A stretch of 64,000 nucleotides of DNA from UBA1181 sp045600225 (GCA_045600225.1 JAZRXL010000040.1:4401-68400); one strand, 5' to 3'. Counted from the first letter of the stretch, positions 34,229-45,000 are shown. Notes: generated from the letters alone by a model not told the origin. Translations and numbers: made by a program.

Positions 34229-35968
34229 TTGAAACGATCAACAAAAAACATACTTAATTGTTTAAAGCCCAACCTAAAATGGGCCATACTCTCCCCCATT
34301 CTCGTTGGAATGGAGGTTTGTGCCGAATTGGCTCAACCCTACCTAATGTCTGAAATCGTCAACCAAGGCGTACTTGGACAACATGCCGAAATCATACTGC
34401 CTCTCGGTCTAAGGATGCTGCTCATCACCTTTATCGGAATGATCGGCGGAGTCCTCTCCATTTTTGCCGCGGGACATGTTGCTTATAGTTTCGGGGCGGA
34501 TATGCGCCAAACCTTATTCGGTCGAATCACACAATTCTCTTTTCGTAGGATCGACCAACTGCAAACAGGATCTCTCATCACCCGCATAACAAGTGATGTT
34601 CACAAAGTGCAGAGTGTAATTCAATCGTCCATGCGACTACTTTTCCGATCCCCCTTCTTGTTTGTCGGATCGGTCGTAATGGTGCTAACCATTAGCAAAC
34701 AACTATCTACAGTTCTGCTAATCACGCTCCCCATTCTTCTCATAAGCGTAACATTGGTCGTGAGAAGCGCATACCCCATCTTTAAAAAGATCCAAGAGAA
34801 GATCGACCGACTCAACACCGTGGTGCAAGAATCCATCGCTGGTATTCGCGTAGTGAAAGCCTACACACAGGAGGAGAAAGAGCAAAAGAGATTTCAAGAG
34901 GCCAACGACAACCTTATCGAGCACAACCTTCAAATCAGCAAACTTATCGTTGTCTTGGGTCCTATAATGTCTCTCATTCTCAATATAGGAATCGCCTTTG
35001 TCGTCTATATTGGAGCAAAGTTGATCGATAAAGGTTCATCTGTCAATGTGGGAGAGATAATGGCAGTCACCAACTACCTAACCCAAATACTAATGTCCTT
35101 AATGATGGCTCAAAGAATCATACTGTCGATTACCGAGGCCCAAGCCTCCATGGGCCGCATCAGCGAGGTTCTTGACACCGAATGCAGAGCTGACATGACC
35201 CGCATTTCCCCAAAAGACACAAACGCCAAGGAAGGAAAAATCCGTTTCGAGAATGTTTATTTTAGATATAACGAACCCGTGGAGAACGCCAAGGACAATT
35301 ATGTACTAAAAGGAATTAGTTTTTCAGTCGACACAAGAGAAACAATAGGCATTATCGGAGGAACTGGATCAGGAAAGAGTTCCTTAGCTCAGCTAATACT
35401 TAGGTGCTACACAACCAATCAAGGACACATATACATCAACGACAAAGAGATCAACAACTACAATTCAGAAGATCTCCATCATTTGGTTGGATTGGCCATG
35501 CAAAACATCCAACTCTTCTCTGGCACCATAGCCGAGAACCTTCGTTGGGGAAAGTCTAACGCCTCGGTAGAAGAGATAAAAGAGGCTTGCAAGAAAGCTC
35601 AGATTGATGACTTCATAAACAGTTTGGAGAAGGGATACGATTACGAAATCAAACAGGGAGGCGTCAACCTGTCCGGCGGACAAAAGCAACGAATCTCCCT
35701 CGCGCGTACACTTATCGGAGCGCCTGCCATTTTAGTTTTGGACGATTGTCTCAACGCTGTCGATCTAAAAACAGAAGCGGCTCTCAACAAAGCTTTGAAA
35801 GAGATGGAGTGTACAAAAATCATCATCTCTCAACGAGTCAGTACTATTAAAGACGCAGACCGGATCTTACTTCTAGAAGACGGTGTCATTATCGGAGAGG
35901 GAACCCATCAACAACTGATGGAAAGCAATAGTGTTTACCAAGAGATTTGTCGTTCTCAACTAGAATAG
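34229..35968 (+). CDS. ABC exporter half-transporter, subunit with degenerate ATPase site
   Basis: 579 residues from TTG 34229; an ATG at 34166 exists in frame but lies upstream of the -7 box. Six membrane helices, then the ATPase domain: Walker A GGTGSGKSS, signature NLSGGQ intact, but Walker B is ILVLDDCLNAVD with Asp (35744-35746) where the catalytic Glu belongs, and the H-loop reads IISQRVST with Gln (35831-35833) instead of His. These changes mark the non-catalytic subunit of a heterodimeric exporter such as TM287/288, BmrCD or TmrAB. The partner starts 2 bases after its stop. Substrate (drug, lipid or peptide) unknown. Confidence 0.9.
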   Translation: MKRSTKNILNCLKPNLKWAILSPILVGMEVCAELAQPYLMSEIVNQGVLGQHAEIILPLGLRMLLITFIGMIGGVLSIFAAGHVAYSFGADMRQTLFGRITQFSFRRIDQLQTGSLITRITSDVHKVQSVIQSSMRLLFRSPFLFVGSVVMVLTISKQLSTVLLITLPILLISVTLVVRSAYPIFKKIQEKIDRLNTVVQESIAGIRVVKAYTQEEKEQKRFQEANDNLIEHNLQISKLIVVLGPIMSLILNIGIAFVVYIGAKLIDKGSSVNVGEIMAVTNYLTQILMSLMMAQRIILSITEAQASMGRISEVLDTECRADMTRISPKDTNAKEGKIRFENVYFRYNEPVENAKDNYVLKGISFSVDTRETIGIIGGTGSGKSSLAQLILRCYTTNQGHIYINDKEINNYNSEDLHHLVGLAMQNIQLFSGTIAENLRWGKSNASVEEIKEACKKAQIDDFINSLEKGYDYEIKQGGVNLSGGQKQRISLARTLIGAPAILVLDDCLNAVDLKTEAALNKALKEMECTKIIISQRVSTIKDADRILLLEDGVIIGEGTHQQLMESNSVYQEICRSQLE

Positions 35969-35970
35969 CG

Positions 35971-37794
35971 ATGAGCAAGGGACTTACAGCAAACGCAGGG
36001 CAAAAGAGAATGGTTGCCATGGGCAGCACCGCAGAGAAAGCCAAAGACATTCGCGGTACTGTTGTTCGTCTGTTGTCCTATTGGAAAGATCACAGAGTTC
36101 TTCTTATCACAGTCTCTCTCCTATCCATTGTCGGAGTGGGATGTTCTCTACTAGGTCCGTACATTTTAGGATTAGCGATCGACCAATGCATCTCCGACGC
36201 ACTCTCTATCGACAATCATATAAATTTTGGAGAACTCACAAAAATGTTAGGTTTATTCCTCGGTATACACCTATTCTCTGCCTTCTGCACCTGGTTTCAA
36301 GAATACGGCATGATGTACGCCACCCAAAAGATTGTGAAAAGACTGAGAGAAGAGTTAATTCAAAAGCTACAAACGCTTAGTTTGCGCTTCTACGACAACA
36401 ATTTGAGAGGTAACCTGATGAGCTACTTCACAAACGACATAGACCTCATCAAAGAGGCGATGGGTGCATCCCTCATTCAACTAATCACCAGCGTTTTATC
36501 TCTGATTGGCACCATCATTATCATGGCAAGACTCAGTCCGATTCTAATGGTAGTAACCTGTCTTACTGTTCCGTTAACCATCTTGTTGAGCAAGTTTGTG
36601 ATGAAACGGACAAGAAAGCACTTCACTCAACAGCAGATTGCCTTAGGAAACCTAAATGGCATGGTGGAAGAATCTGTCAGTGGAATGAAAGTAATCCAAA
36701 CCTTCGGACAAGAGGAAGATCAGAAGAAAAAGTTTAAAGAACTGAACGTTCAAGTGAGAGAGACTGGCGTTCGTGCACAAATATACAGTGGAATTCTAAT
36801 GCCGTTAATGAGAGTATTGGATAACTGCAGTTACATCCTTGTAACCATCGCAGGAGGAATCTTAGCAACCAAAGGATCCATATCCGTCGGTACCATACAA
36901 TCCTTCCTCCTTTACACTAAAAACTTTCAAAGGCCAATCAATGCCATTGCGACCCAGCTCAACTCCATCCAATCGGCTATTGCGGGTGCAGAAAGGATCT
37001 TTCATTTATTAGACGAAAATCCCGAGATAACCGATTCCGAGAATGCCATCCAACTCGAAAACATTCAGGGAGAAATCGAGTTTGAAAATGTTCATTTTGC
37101 GTACAACCTAGAGAAACCAGTACTGAAAGGGATCTCATTCACAGTCAAACCGAACGAAATGGTGGCCATTGTAGGGACAACCGGTGCTGGGAAAACAACC
37201 ATCATCAACCTTCTCACTCGATTCTACGACGCAAAAGAGGGATCAATCAGAATCGATGGCATCGACATTCAAAAGGTATCCCAAAGAAGTCTAAGACAAA
37301 ACATAGGCATTGTGCTTCAAGACCCGTACCTCTTCTCCGAAAGCATTCGTTACAACATCGGTTACGGGAAAGAAACATATGATGAACAAGAGATTATTCA
37401 GGCTGCACAATCGTCCAACTGCGAAAGTTTCATTTCAAAGTTGCCAATGCAATACGAACAACCTATCACAGAGCAAGGTGGTGGCATCAGTCATGGGCAA
37501 AAGCAACTACTTACCATTGCAAGAGCCATACTCTCACAAGCACCCATTCTGGTATTAGACGAAGCCACCAGTAACATCGACACCAGAACGGAAATCCTTA
37601 TCCAACAAGCCATCCAAAGGTTATCCGTAGGGAAAACGTGCATCGTAATTGCTCATAGACTAAGCACCATCAAGAACGCAGATAAAATCATCGTAATAGA
37701 CGATGGTAAAATTGTAGAGAGTGGCAAGCACCAAGAGTTATTAGACAAAGGAGGAGTATACCATCAAATCTACCATAGTCAATTTGCCTCATAA
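35971..37794 (+). CDS. ABC exporter half-transporter, catalytic subunit with degenerate signature motif
   Basis: 607 residues from ATG 35971 (MSKGLTANAGQKRMVAMG). Six membrane helices and an ATPase domain with Walker A GTTGAGKTT, Walker B ILVLDEATSNID (catalytic Glu at 37561-37563) and H-loop IVIAHRLST, all canonical; but the signature is ISHGQKQ (37486 onward) rather than LSGGQ. This complements the upstream subunit: Walker A/B from subunit 1 and signature from subunit 2 form one dead site, and the other site is intact. The gene is 2 bases after subunit 1 and 3 bases before the pentein-like gene: one operon. Confidence 0.92.
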   Translation: MSKGLTANAGQKRMVAMGSTAEKAKDIRGTVVRLLSYWKDHRVLLITVSLLSIVGVGCSLLGPYILGLAIDQCISDALSIDNHINFGELTKMLGLFLGIHLFSAFCTWFQEYGMMYATQKIVKRLREELIQKLQTLSLRFYDNNLRGNLMSYFTNDIDLIKEAMGASLIQLITSVLSLIGTIIIMARLSPILMVVTCLTVPLTILLSKFVMKRTRKHFTQQQIALGNLNGMVEESVSGMKVIQTFGQEEDQKKKFKELNVQVRETGVRAQIYSGILMPLMRVLDNCSYILVTIAGGILATKGSISVGTIQSFLLYTKNFQRPINAIATQLNSIQSAIAGAERIFHLLDENPEITDSENAIQLENIQGEIEFENVHFAYNLEKPVLKGISFTVKPNEMVAIVGTTGAGKTTIINLLTRFYDAKEGSIRIDGIDIQKVSQRSLRQNIGIVLQDPYLFSESIRYNIGYGKETYDEQEIIQAAQSSNCESFISKLPMQYEQPITEQGGGISHGQKQLLTIARAILSQAPILVLDEATSNIDTRTEILIQQAIQRLSVGKTCIVIAHRLSTIKNADKIIVIDDGKIVESGKHQELLDKGGVYHQIYHSQFAS

Positions 37795-37797
37795 GAG

Positions 37798-38502
37798 ATG
37801 AAGACAAAAAGCAGATTAGCCATAGTGGATGCTCGCTGTCATCCCGGAATAATCGAGAGATTGCAAGATTATGCAGAGATCGTTTTCCCTTTCCGAAGTT
37901 CAGGCATCACTTACGAGTCTATCTCTTGTCATCCCGACATCTTTTTATACCAAGACGCAACACATCTAATCGTTGCTCCCAATGCTCCAAAAGAACTTTT
38001 CCTAGCTCTAGAGGAAAGCAAGATTGAATACGAGAAAGGGGAATCTGGAATAGGTTCGGAATTAAGCAATTCATGTTTCTACAATTGCGTATCTACACAA
38101 GAGAACTTTTTCCATAGAGAAGGTTATTCGGACACATCCGTATTAAAGGCGAACGAAAGGAAAAAATTTGTGCCACTTCCTCAATCCTACACACGCTGCT
38201 CTATGCTCCCATTAAGCAAGGATTCATTTATCACATCCGATCAGGGCATACACAAAACATTGCAGCAACATGGTTTTAACAGTTTCTGCTTTTCACCCGA
38301 GGAAATAACCATTAAAGTGCACAGAAACGGTTTTTTAGGTGGAACCTGTGGCTTATTGGGGAAGCAGATATTCTTTTTAGGCAATCCGTTACTTCACAAA
38401 GATGGGAAAGATCTTTATGAATTTATCGAAAATTCCGGGTTTGAAATCATAACATTGCACGATCAGAAACTATACGACGGAGGTGGCGTTTTCTTCTTAT
38501 AA
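37798..38502 (+). CDS. DUF6873-like pentein (GME)-fold protein
   Basis: 234 residues, cytoplasmic, no signal peptide. Segments YESISCHPDIFLYQ, LIVAPNAP, QSYTRCSMLPLSKDSFITSDQGI, FLGGTCGLLGKQIFFLGN and the end LYDGGGVFFL resemble what I recall of the DUF6873 family, assigned to the guanidine-modifying-enzyme fold; this is recall, not a search. His and Cys residues that could be catalytic are present (CHPD; GGTCG). It begins 3 bases after the exporter subunit, so a link between the exporter and a small-molecule or modified-amino-acid reaction is possible but unproven. Confidence 0.6.
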   Translation: MKTKSRLAIVDARCHPGIIERLQDYAEIVFPFRSSGITYESISCHPDIFLYQDATHLIVAPNAPKELFLALEESKIEYEKGESGIGSELSNSCFYNCVSTQENFFHREGYSDTSVLKANERKKFVPLPQSYTRCSMLPLSKDSFITSDQGIHKTLQQHGFNSFCFSPEEITIKVHRNGFLGGTCGLLGKQIFFLGNPLLHKDGKDLYEFIENSGFEIITLHDQKLYDGGGVFFL

Positions 38503-38533
38503 AGAAAGAAGGCGCCACAACCATGACGCCTTC
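38501..38533 (-). terminator. Terminator between metG and the exporter operon
   Basis: Hairpin GAAGGCG / CGCCTTC (38508-38514, 38527-38533). On the minus strand it is followed by TTTCTTT, so it best serves metG; it may also stop the plus-strand operon. Confidence 0.7.
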
Positions 38534-38559
38534 ATATTCATTACTTATATCTAATCGGA

Positions 38560-40617
38560 TTATCCTACACGAGAACCGTTTGCCACCTTCTTAGACACGG
38601 AAGTTACAACCAACTTACCATCCTTATCTACGGCAGACATGATCATACCTTGACTCTCAATACCCATCATCTTACGAGGAGGGAAGTTTGCCACAAATAG
38701 AATTTGCAAACCTACCAGTTCTTCTGGATTTGGATATGATTTTGCAATACCCGAAAGAATAGTTCTTCCACCCATTCCATCATCAATCTTGAATTGCAAT
38801 AACTTATCAGACTTAGGCACCTTTTGGCACTCCAAGATTGTTCCAACACGAATATCCAACTTAGCGAAATCATCGATAGTGCTTTCTCCTTCGATTGGTT
38901 CTGGTTGCCAGTTGTTCTTCTCATTCTCCTTCTTGATATCAGTCAAACGCTTGATTTGCGCATCAATAGCGTCGTCTTCAATCTTCTCGAACAACAACTC
39001 TGCAGTTCCCAACTGAGCACCTTCAGCAAGAAGATCAACTTTACCCAAGTTCTCCCAAGAGAAGGTTGTCATGTTCAACATCTTACGGAGTTTCTCCGAA
39101 GAGAATGGAAGGAATGGTTCGAAAGCGATTGCCAAATTTGCCGCAATTTGCAAAGCAATATGCAAAATAGACGCTGTGCGATCCATATCAGTCTTTGCCA
39201 ATTTCCAAGGCTCTGTCTCTGCCAAGTATTTGTTTCCGATGCGAGCCAAGTTCATAGCCTCTTTCTGAGCATCACGGAACTTAAAGTTATCCAACAACTG
39301 CTCTACACGAACCTTCACATCTGCGAACTCTTGTAAAGTTTCCTTATCATAGTCAGTCAAGCCTTTCAATGCAGGCACCTTACCATCAAAATATTTATTA
39401 GTAAGCACCAATGCTCTATTCACGAAGTTTCCGTAGATAGCCACCAACTCACTATTGTTTCTTGCTTGGAAATCTTTCCATGTAAAGTCGTTATCTTTTG
39501 TTTCTGGAGCGTTGGCAGTCAACACATAACGCAATGTATCTTGCTTTCCTGGGAAATCAACCAAATACTCATTCAACCATACTGCCCAGTTACGAGAAGT
39601 AGAAATCTTATCACCTTCCAAGTTCAAGAACTCATTACTTGGCACATTGTCTGGCAAGATATAGCTACCTTCAGCCTTCAACATAGCTGGGAATACAATA
39701 CAGTGGAATACAATATTATCCTTACCGATAAAATGGATCAAACGAGTATCAGAGTCTTTCCACCACTTCTCCCAATTACCATATTTAGGATTTGCGTCAC
39801 AAAGTTCCTTTGTATTACTGATATATCCAATTGGAGCATCAAACCAAACATACAACACCTTACCCTCGGCACCTTCTACTGGCACTGGAATTCCCCATTC
39901 CAAGTCGCGAGTTACTGCACGAGGCATCAAGTCCATATCCAACCAGCTCTTACATTGTCCATATACATTTGGTCTCCACTCTTTATGATCTTCCAAGATC
40001 CATTTCTTCAACCAATCCTGATGCTTGTTCAACGGCAAGAACCAGTGTTTTGTAGGACGTTTTACTGGTTTAGAACCAGACAACTTACTTACAGGGTTGA
40101 TCAACTCCTCTGGAGAAAGAGTGCTACCGCACTTCTCACATTGATCTCCGTATGCACCTTGTGCATGACAACGAGGACACTCACCCACAATGTATCTGTC
40201 GGCCAAGAATTGCTTAGCTTCTTCATCGTAGTATTGCTCGCTTGTTTGCTCTACAAACTCGTTCTTGTCATACAAAGTACGGAAGAAATCAGAAGCCAAC
40301 TTATGGTGAGTGTCTGAAGTAGTTCTTGAATATACATCAAATGAGATACCAAATTCAGAGAAAGAGTCCTTAATGATCTTGTGATAACGATCCACCACAT
40401 CTTGAGGAGTAACACCTTCTTTCCTTGCACGGATAGTTACAGGCACACCGTGTTCGTCAGAACCACCAATGAAAAGCACCTCTTCTCCCTTCAAACGAAG
40501 GTATCTTACATAAATATCTGCGGGAACATATACTCCTGCCAAGTGTCCGATATGCACGGGACCATTGGCATATGGCAAAGCGGATGTTACCGTCGTACGC
40601 TTAAATTTCTTATCCAT
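38560..40617 (-). CDS. metG: Methionyl-tRNA synthetase
   Basis: 685 residues from ATG 40617 (MDKKFKRTTVTSALPYANG). Charges tRNA-Met. HIGH motif at 22-25 (VHIGH), zinc-binding CPRCHAQGAYGDQCEKCG in the insertion, anticodon-contact region in the helical domain, and the KMSKS-equivalent loop as DKISTSRNW (about 335). The last 110 residues (FAKLDIRVGTILECQKVPKSDKLLQFKID... GMIMSA) are the C-terminal tRNA-binding OB domain that dimerises the enzyme. An in-frame extension to 40641 exists but MDKKFKRT is the natural start. Confidence 0.96.
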   Translation of the reverse strand: MDKKFKRTTVTSALPYANGPVHIGHLAGVYVPADIYVRYLRLKGEEVLFIGGSDEHGVPVTIRARKEGVTPQDVVDRYHKIIKDSFSEFGISFDVYSRTTSDTHHKLASDFFRTLYDKNEFVEQTSEQYYDEEAKQFLADRYIVGECPRCHAQGAYGDQCEKCGSTLSPEELINPVSKLSGSKPVKRPTKHWFLPLNKHQDWLKKWILEDHKEWRPNVYGQCKSWLDMDLMPRAVTRDLEWGIPVPVEGAEGKVLYVWFDAPIGYISNTKELCDANPKYGNWEKWWKDSDTRLIHFIGKDNIVFHCIVFPAMLKAEGSYILPDNVPSNEFLNLEGDKISTSRNWAVWLNEYLVDFPGKQDTLRYVLTANAPETKDNDFTWKDFQARNNSELVAIYGNFVNRALVLTNKYFDGKVPALKGLTDYDKETLQEFADVKVRVEQLLDNFKFRDAQKEAMNLARIGNKYLAETEPWKLAKTDMDRTASILHIALQIAANLAIAFEPFLPFSSEKLRKMLNMTTFSWENLGKVDLLAEGAQLGTAELLFEKIEDDAIDAQIKRLTDIKKENEKNNWQPEPIEGESTIDDFAKLDIRVGTILECQKVPKSDKLLQFKIDDGMGGRTILSGIAKSYPNPEELVGLQILFVANFPPRKMMGIESQGMIMSAVDKDGKLVVTSVSKKVANGSRVG

Positions 40618-40696
40618 ATATATTGTTTTTATTATTTTCAAGAAAACATTCGCAAAGATAAACTTTTTCGTGTGTTTTGTAATGCTCCAAAAGTAA

Positions 40697-41602
40697 TTAT
40701 TTCGCCTTACTTTTATTTACCACCGCAACACCGACGAATACCAATATGGCCGCACAAACCTTTTGCCAAGTAATCACATCCATACCTAAATAGATGCTCA
40801 AACACGACGCCACGATAGGCTGCACATAAGAATAAAGACTAACCAAGGTAGGCCTCAACTGCTTCTGCGCATAAGACACCAACAGATAGGCAACAAAAGT
40901 GGAGAAGAACACAACGCCAAGGACTGTCAGAGTCAACTGCCATGTGAATTCCGAATAGTGAAGAGAGATCAACTCCTTTGCATCAATTGTCAGTCCCACA
41001 AGTGCCGAAAAAGTAAACATCCACTTCATAAAGGTCACAACACTATACTTGGCAATAATCGGTCGAAAGATTCCCAAATAAGAAGCGAAGAACAATGCAT
41101 TCAAAACAATCAAGAACAATCCTAATGTCGTAGACGACTCCACTCCATTAGTGGACGACACAGAGTTCAATATCAAATAAATAACACCTCCGAAACTCAA
41201 CAACACGCCTGCCACTTTCTTTATTGTGATGGGTTCTTTCAAAAAAATAGCAGAGATAAACATCGTAAAGATCGGAGTTAACGAAGCGACCACAGAGCAA
41301 TCCACGGGTGTTGTCTCCTTAATGGCAATCAAAAAGGACAACTGAGTAAGGAACAAACCCAACATCGATGCAAAAAAGATCTGTATCAGATCCTTTTTAT
41401 CTACAACTTCTTTTGGTTGAGTAAGCGAAAGAAGCGAAAAAAGAAGAGCTGCCCCTGTTGCTCTAAAGCAGAACAATGCAAGAGGAGGTACCAAACCAGA
41501 CAGAGCGATATTGCGACAAGCCACTATATTAAAGCCGAAAATCAGATAACAAAAAAAGGCTGCCAAGTGACCTGTAACAGAGGATTTTGTACTATTCGTC
41601 AT
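40697..41602 (-). CDS. EamA (DMT superfamily) transporter
   Basis: 301 residues with ten membrane helices in two EamA repeats: first GHLAAFFCYLIFGFNIVACRNIALSGLVPPLALFCFRATGAALLF, second starting TLGLFLIVLNALFFASYLGIFRPIIAKYS. SLTPIFTMFISAIFLKEPIT is the usual end-of-repeat motif. Family members export metabolites or amino acids or import nucleotide sugars; substrate unknown. It ends about 80 bases before metG on the same strand. Confidence 0.88.
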   Translation of the reverse strand: MTNSTKSSVTGHLAAFFCYLIFGFNIVACRNIALSGLVPPLALFCFRATGAALLFSLLSLTQPKEVVDKKDLIQIFFASMLGLFLTQLSFLIAIKETTPVDCSVVASLTPIFTMFISAIFLKEPITIKKVAGVLLSFGGVIYLILNSVSSTNGVESSTTLGLFLIVLNALFFASYLGIFRPIIAKYSVVTFMKWMFTFSALVGLTIDAKELISLHYSEFTWQLTLTVLGVVFFSTFVAYLLVSYAQKQLRPTLVSLYSYVQPIVASCLSIYLGMDVITWQKVCAAILVFVGVAVVNKSKAK

Positions 41603-41625
41603 AAGAGCTTATTTACACGCATAAT

Positions 41626-41660
41626 AAAAAAAGCGCCAAAACCTTTCGATTTCGGCGCTT
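41626..41660 (-). terminator. Terminator of tRNA-Arg
   Basis: Minus-strand hairpin AAGCGCC / GGCGCTT (41654-41660, 41631-41637) followed by seven T. It begins at the CCA end of the tRNA. Confidence 0.88.
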
Positions 41661-41736
41661 GGTGATCGAGGAGGGATTCGAACCCTCGACCCACAGCTTA
41701 GAAGGCTGTTGCTCTATCCAACTGAGCTACCCGACC
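41660..41736 (-). tRNA. tRNA-Arg (anticodon UCU)
   Basis: 77 bases including an encoded CCA. Acceptor GGTCGGG / CTCGATC (two G-U pairs), D arm GCTCAGTTGGATAGAGC, anticodon stem ACAGC / GCTGT around loop CTTCTAA (anticodon TCT), T arm with GGTTCGAATCC. Confidence 0.95.
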
Positions 41737-41795
41737 ATCCTTTTTTGCGACTGCAAAGATAGAACTATTTTTTTTCAATGCAAAATTTTTGCAAT

Positions 41796-41822
41796 AAAAA
41801 AAGGAAGTCATTTTTGACCTCC
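41796..41822 (-). terminator. Terminator of tRNA-Met
   Basis: Minus-strand hairpin GGAGGTCA / TGACTTCC (41815-41822, 41803-41810; one G-U) then seven T. The tRNAs therefore look like separate units. Confidence 0.85.
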
Positions 41823-41827
41823 TCTTG

Positions 41828-41901
41828 TAGCGGGATCGAGAATTGAACTCGAGACCTCCGGGTTATGAATCCGACGCTCTAACCAACCGAGCTCTCCCGC
41901 C
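41828..41901 (-). tRNA. tRNA-Met (anticodon CAU, elongator type)
   Basis: 74 bases; CCA not encoded. Acceptor GGCGGGA / TCCCGCT with G1-U72, D arm GCTCGGTTGGTTAGAGC, anticodon loop TTCATAA, T arm AGTTCAATTCT. The stem next to the loop has an A31-C39 mismatch. It lacks initiator features (C1-A72 mismatch, three G-C pairs). A lysidine-modified tRNA-Ile2 cannot be excluded from the anticodon alone. Confidence 0.9.
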
Positions 41902-41943
41902 ATCACATTCATTTCTGAATTGCGGTGCAAAGATATACTTTTT

Positions 41944-41975
41944 TTTGAATTTCAAAAAATCTTTTAGTATTTTTG
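41944..41975 (+). promoter_or_regulatory. Promoter of the hybrid two-component regulator
   Basis: TTTG (41944-41947), 20 bases, TATTTTTG (41968-41975): both boxes exact. The start codon is about 25 bases further. Together with the two tRNAs and terminators this accounts for the 391-base gap 41603-41994. Confidence 0.8.
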
Positions 41976-42000
41976 TATCGTTTCCTGAAAGAAAATGTTC

Positions 42001-45000
42001 ATGAAAAAGTTATTGTACATAATTATATTGCTAACATTGTGCAGTTTACACATACACGGAGAATCCTCTAGATTTTCCATATATCAGTCACAATCGTATG
42101 TACCCTACAGTAATATCAATGATATGTTGGAGGACTCTTATGGTTTCTTGTGGATTGCAACCGAAAACGGATTGATAAAATTCAACGGATACGACTATGT
42201 ACAATACCAACAAAACAAAGACATTAGCAATTCCCTACCCAACAACAACTGTCGTACATTAATCGAGGATTCTCAAAACAGATTGTGGATCGGCACTGAT
42301 AACGGAATAGCCATCTACAACAGAGAGAACGACGGATTCGACAGAATAAAACTATCAGGACTCACCAGCTACAACTTTGTGGGTATACAAGAAGACTCTG
42401 ACGGCAGTTTATGGGCGCTATCTTTCCAAGAACTAATAAAACTTTCTCCCGAAGGCGAATTGCAACAAATCTATTCTTATCCTAACGCAGTATGCATGCA
42501 CCTTGACGGCGACCAAATATGGCTGGGTTCCCTAATTTATGGACTACACTCTTTCAACAAGGAAGATGCTTCCATCAAAAAACTTGAGATTAAGGATCTG
42601 CCAGACGAGCAAGGCCTTCATGTTCGCTGTATAAAAAAAGCCTCCAATGGAGATCTTCTAATCGGAACAAGAGACTTGGGACTGGTCATCTACCATCCAG
42701 AAACCCATACGTCCGAAGCTCACTACTCTAACAACCATCCTGACGTGTTTATTAGTGATTATGTTCTAAGCATATACGAAGATCACAAACACAAAATATG
42801 GATCGGATCTGTCAACGGACAATTAATCGAATACGACCCTCAAAAGGACAAGTTCACCGTTCCTGTCTTTAAACACCCTTCCGGAGTAAAGCAACTCACC
42901 ATCGGTTGCATCATGGAAGACAAGCGACAAGACATCTGGGTGGGAACTCACCACTATTGGATTTATCAATGCAATCGAAGCATAAACGCATTCGAACTTC
43001 ATCAACAAAAAGATCAGCAGGGAAGCCTTTCTCACAATGCCATCACCTGCTTCTCCGACAACCCTGAGAAAGTACTCATCGGAACCGATGGTGGAGGTTT
43101 GAACATATACGACAAGGCATCTGGACAATTTGCAACGGACACCCGATTCGGGAAGATCATCTTGGACATCAAGAAAGGAAACAAGGAAGGCGAATATTGG
43201 ATCAGCACTTGGGGAAATAGTCAAATGGGGCTTATTCAATACAATATCCTAACAAAAGAGTTCAAAAAGCACGAATACAACGTAAACGACTCTTCGTCAA
43301 TCACTTCAAATCTGCTTCGTGCCATTTTGGTCGACGGCCCTTATGTATGGGTATCAACCGACGGTGCCGGACTTTGTAGATTAAACACAAACACAGGCCG
43401 CATAGACAATAAATACAATTGCGAGGAACCTATATTCTCCGTAAAAAACCCACAGTGGGTTAACCATTTAATGCGCGACAAGAAAGGCAGATTATGGTTA
43501 TGTTCCAGTGAGGGTATCATCTTGTACGACAACAATCAATGCAAGAGACTTCGTATCAACCTGATAAGTAACGAAAACCTTCAAAATGAGGTTAAGATGT
43601 CTATTGAGGATTCCGATGGCAAAATTTTGTTTGTCACAGCAAGCAACGGATTAATCCAATACAACGAATCCGACAGCACATTCATCAACCTAAGCAAGAC
43701 ATACAACATACCAACGAACTTGAGTTCACTATGCGAGGATGACGAGAAGAACCTATGGATCATATCCGCAGAGGAGATCATCCGATTGAATAGGAAGGAA
43801 AATATCGTCCATAATTTCAATATGAGAAACGACTTGAATGGTAATCCATTCACGCCTAATGCCATATTCAAATCCGGAGACGATCTGTATGTGGGTTCCA
43901 ACAATGGTTTTTTCAAATTCAATGTTAAAACGTTGAGTTTCTCCGATTCTAATCCAAGAATCTATCTGAACGATCTATTTGTTTGGGGAGAAAAGCAGAA
44001 GGTGGAGGAGAACGGCATCCTTACCAAAGCCTTGGTGATGACAGATACCTTAACCCTCACCCACCACAACAACTCCATCAGTATCGATTTCTTTGCGATT
44101 GATTACGAACACGCAGACCAGATCAACTATCTATACAAGATGGACGGCTTTCAAGATGGCTGGGTGAACACTGGGAAAACAAGACAGGCTTACTTTACCA
44201 ACCTATCACCAGGGACCTACACATTCCAAGTAAAAACAATCAGTTTGGATAATAACACAGAAGTCTATTCCAAACCTCTTACCATTATCATACTACCACC
44301 ATGGTGGCGTACCTGGTGGTTTAGAATTGTCAGTGGCTTATCTATCTTATTGGCGCTTAACCTATTCCTTTCGTTAAGGGAAAAAGGGCACAAAAAGAAA
44401 CAAGCCGAATTGGAGAACCTTGTTGCCATAAGAACCGAAGAGCTTCGATTGATAAACAAAGAGGTACAAGACCAAAAGGAAAGTCTTGAGATTCAAAACA
44501 AGCGTCTTGACGAATCCTTGAACACTAAGAACAAAATTCTTTCTGTCATCGCACACGACCTAAGGAATCCGTTGACCGCCATCGTAGGCAACCTTTCCCT
44601 AATGAGCGAAGAGAATGAATGCGACCGTATCAAGCAGGTATGCAAATCTGCTAAGAACCTACAAACACAGATGGAGAATCTTTTGGATTGGGCTAGAATC
44701 CAAAATCAAAGCATCTTGTACTCTCCCAAAAACCATTTCTTGGATGCTTTAACCAAAGAGTGCATCACCCTACTCCAAGGTTTGGTCGAAGAGAAAAACA
44801 TACAGTTATCATTCCACAATCAATGTCAAACATCGGCATTCATAGACCAAAGAATGATCAGTACGGTTTGCCGAAACCTATTGAATAACGCCATTAAGTT
44901 TACAAACGAAAATGGACATATTGACATTGACATAAAACAAGAAGACGACCATATCCGTTGGCAAATAAAGGATGACGGTGTGGGAATGACACAGGAACAA

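Noticed and set aside
38560..40617. KISTS instead of KMSKS in methionyl-tRNA synthetase as a defect
   Set aside because: This variant is common in bacterial MetG enzymes and the rest of the site is intact.
41828..41901. A31-C39 mismatch in tRNA-Met as a sign of a pseudogene
   Set aside because: All other stems and loops are sound, it has its own terminator, and an A-C pair beside the loop is tolerated in tRNAs.
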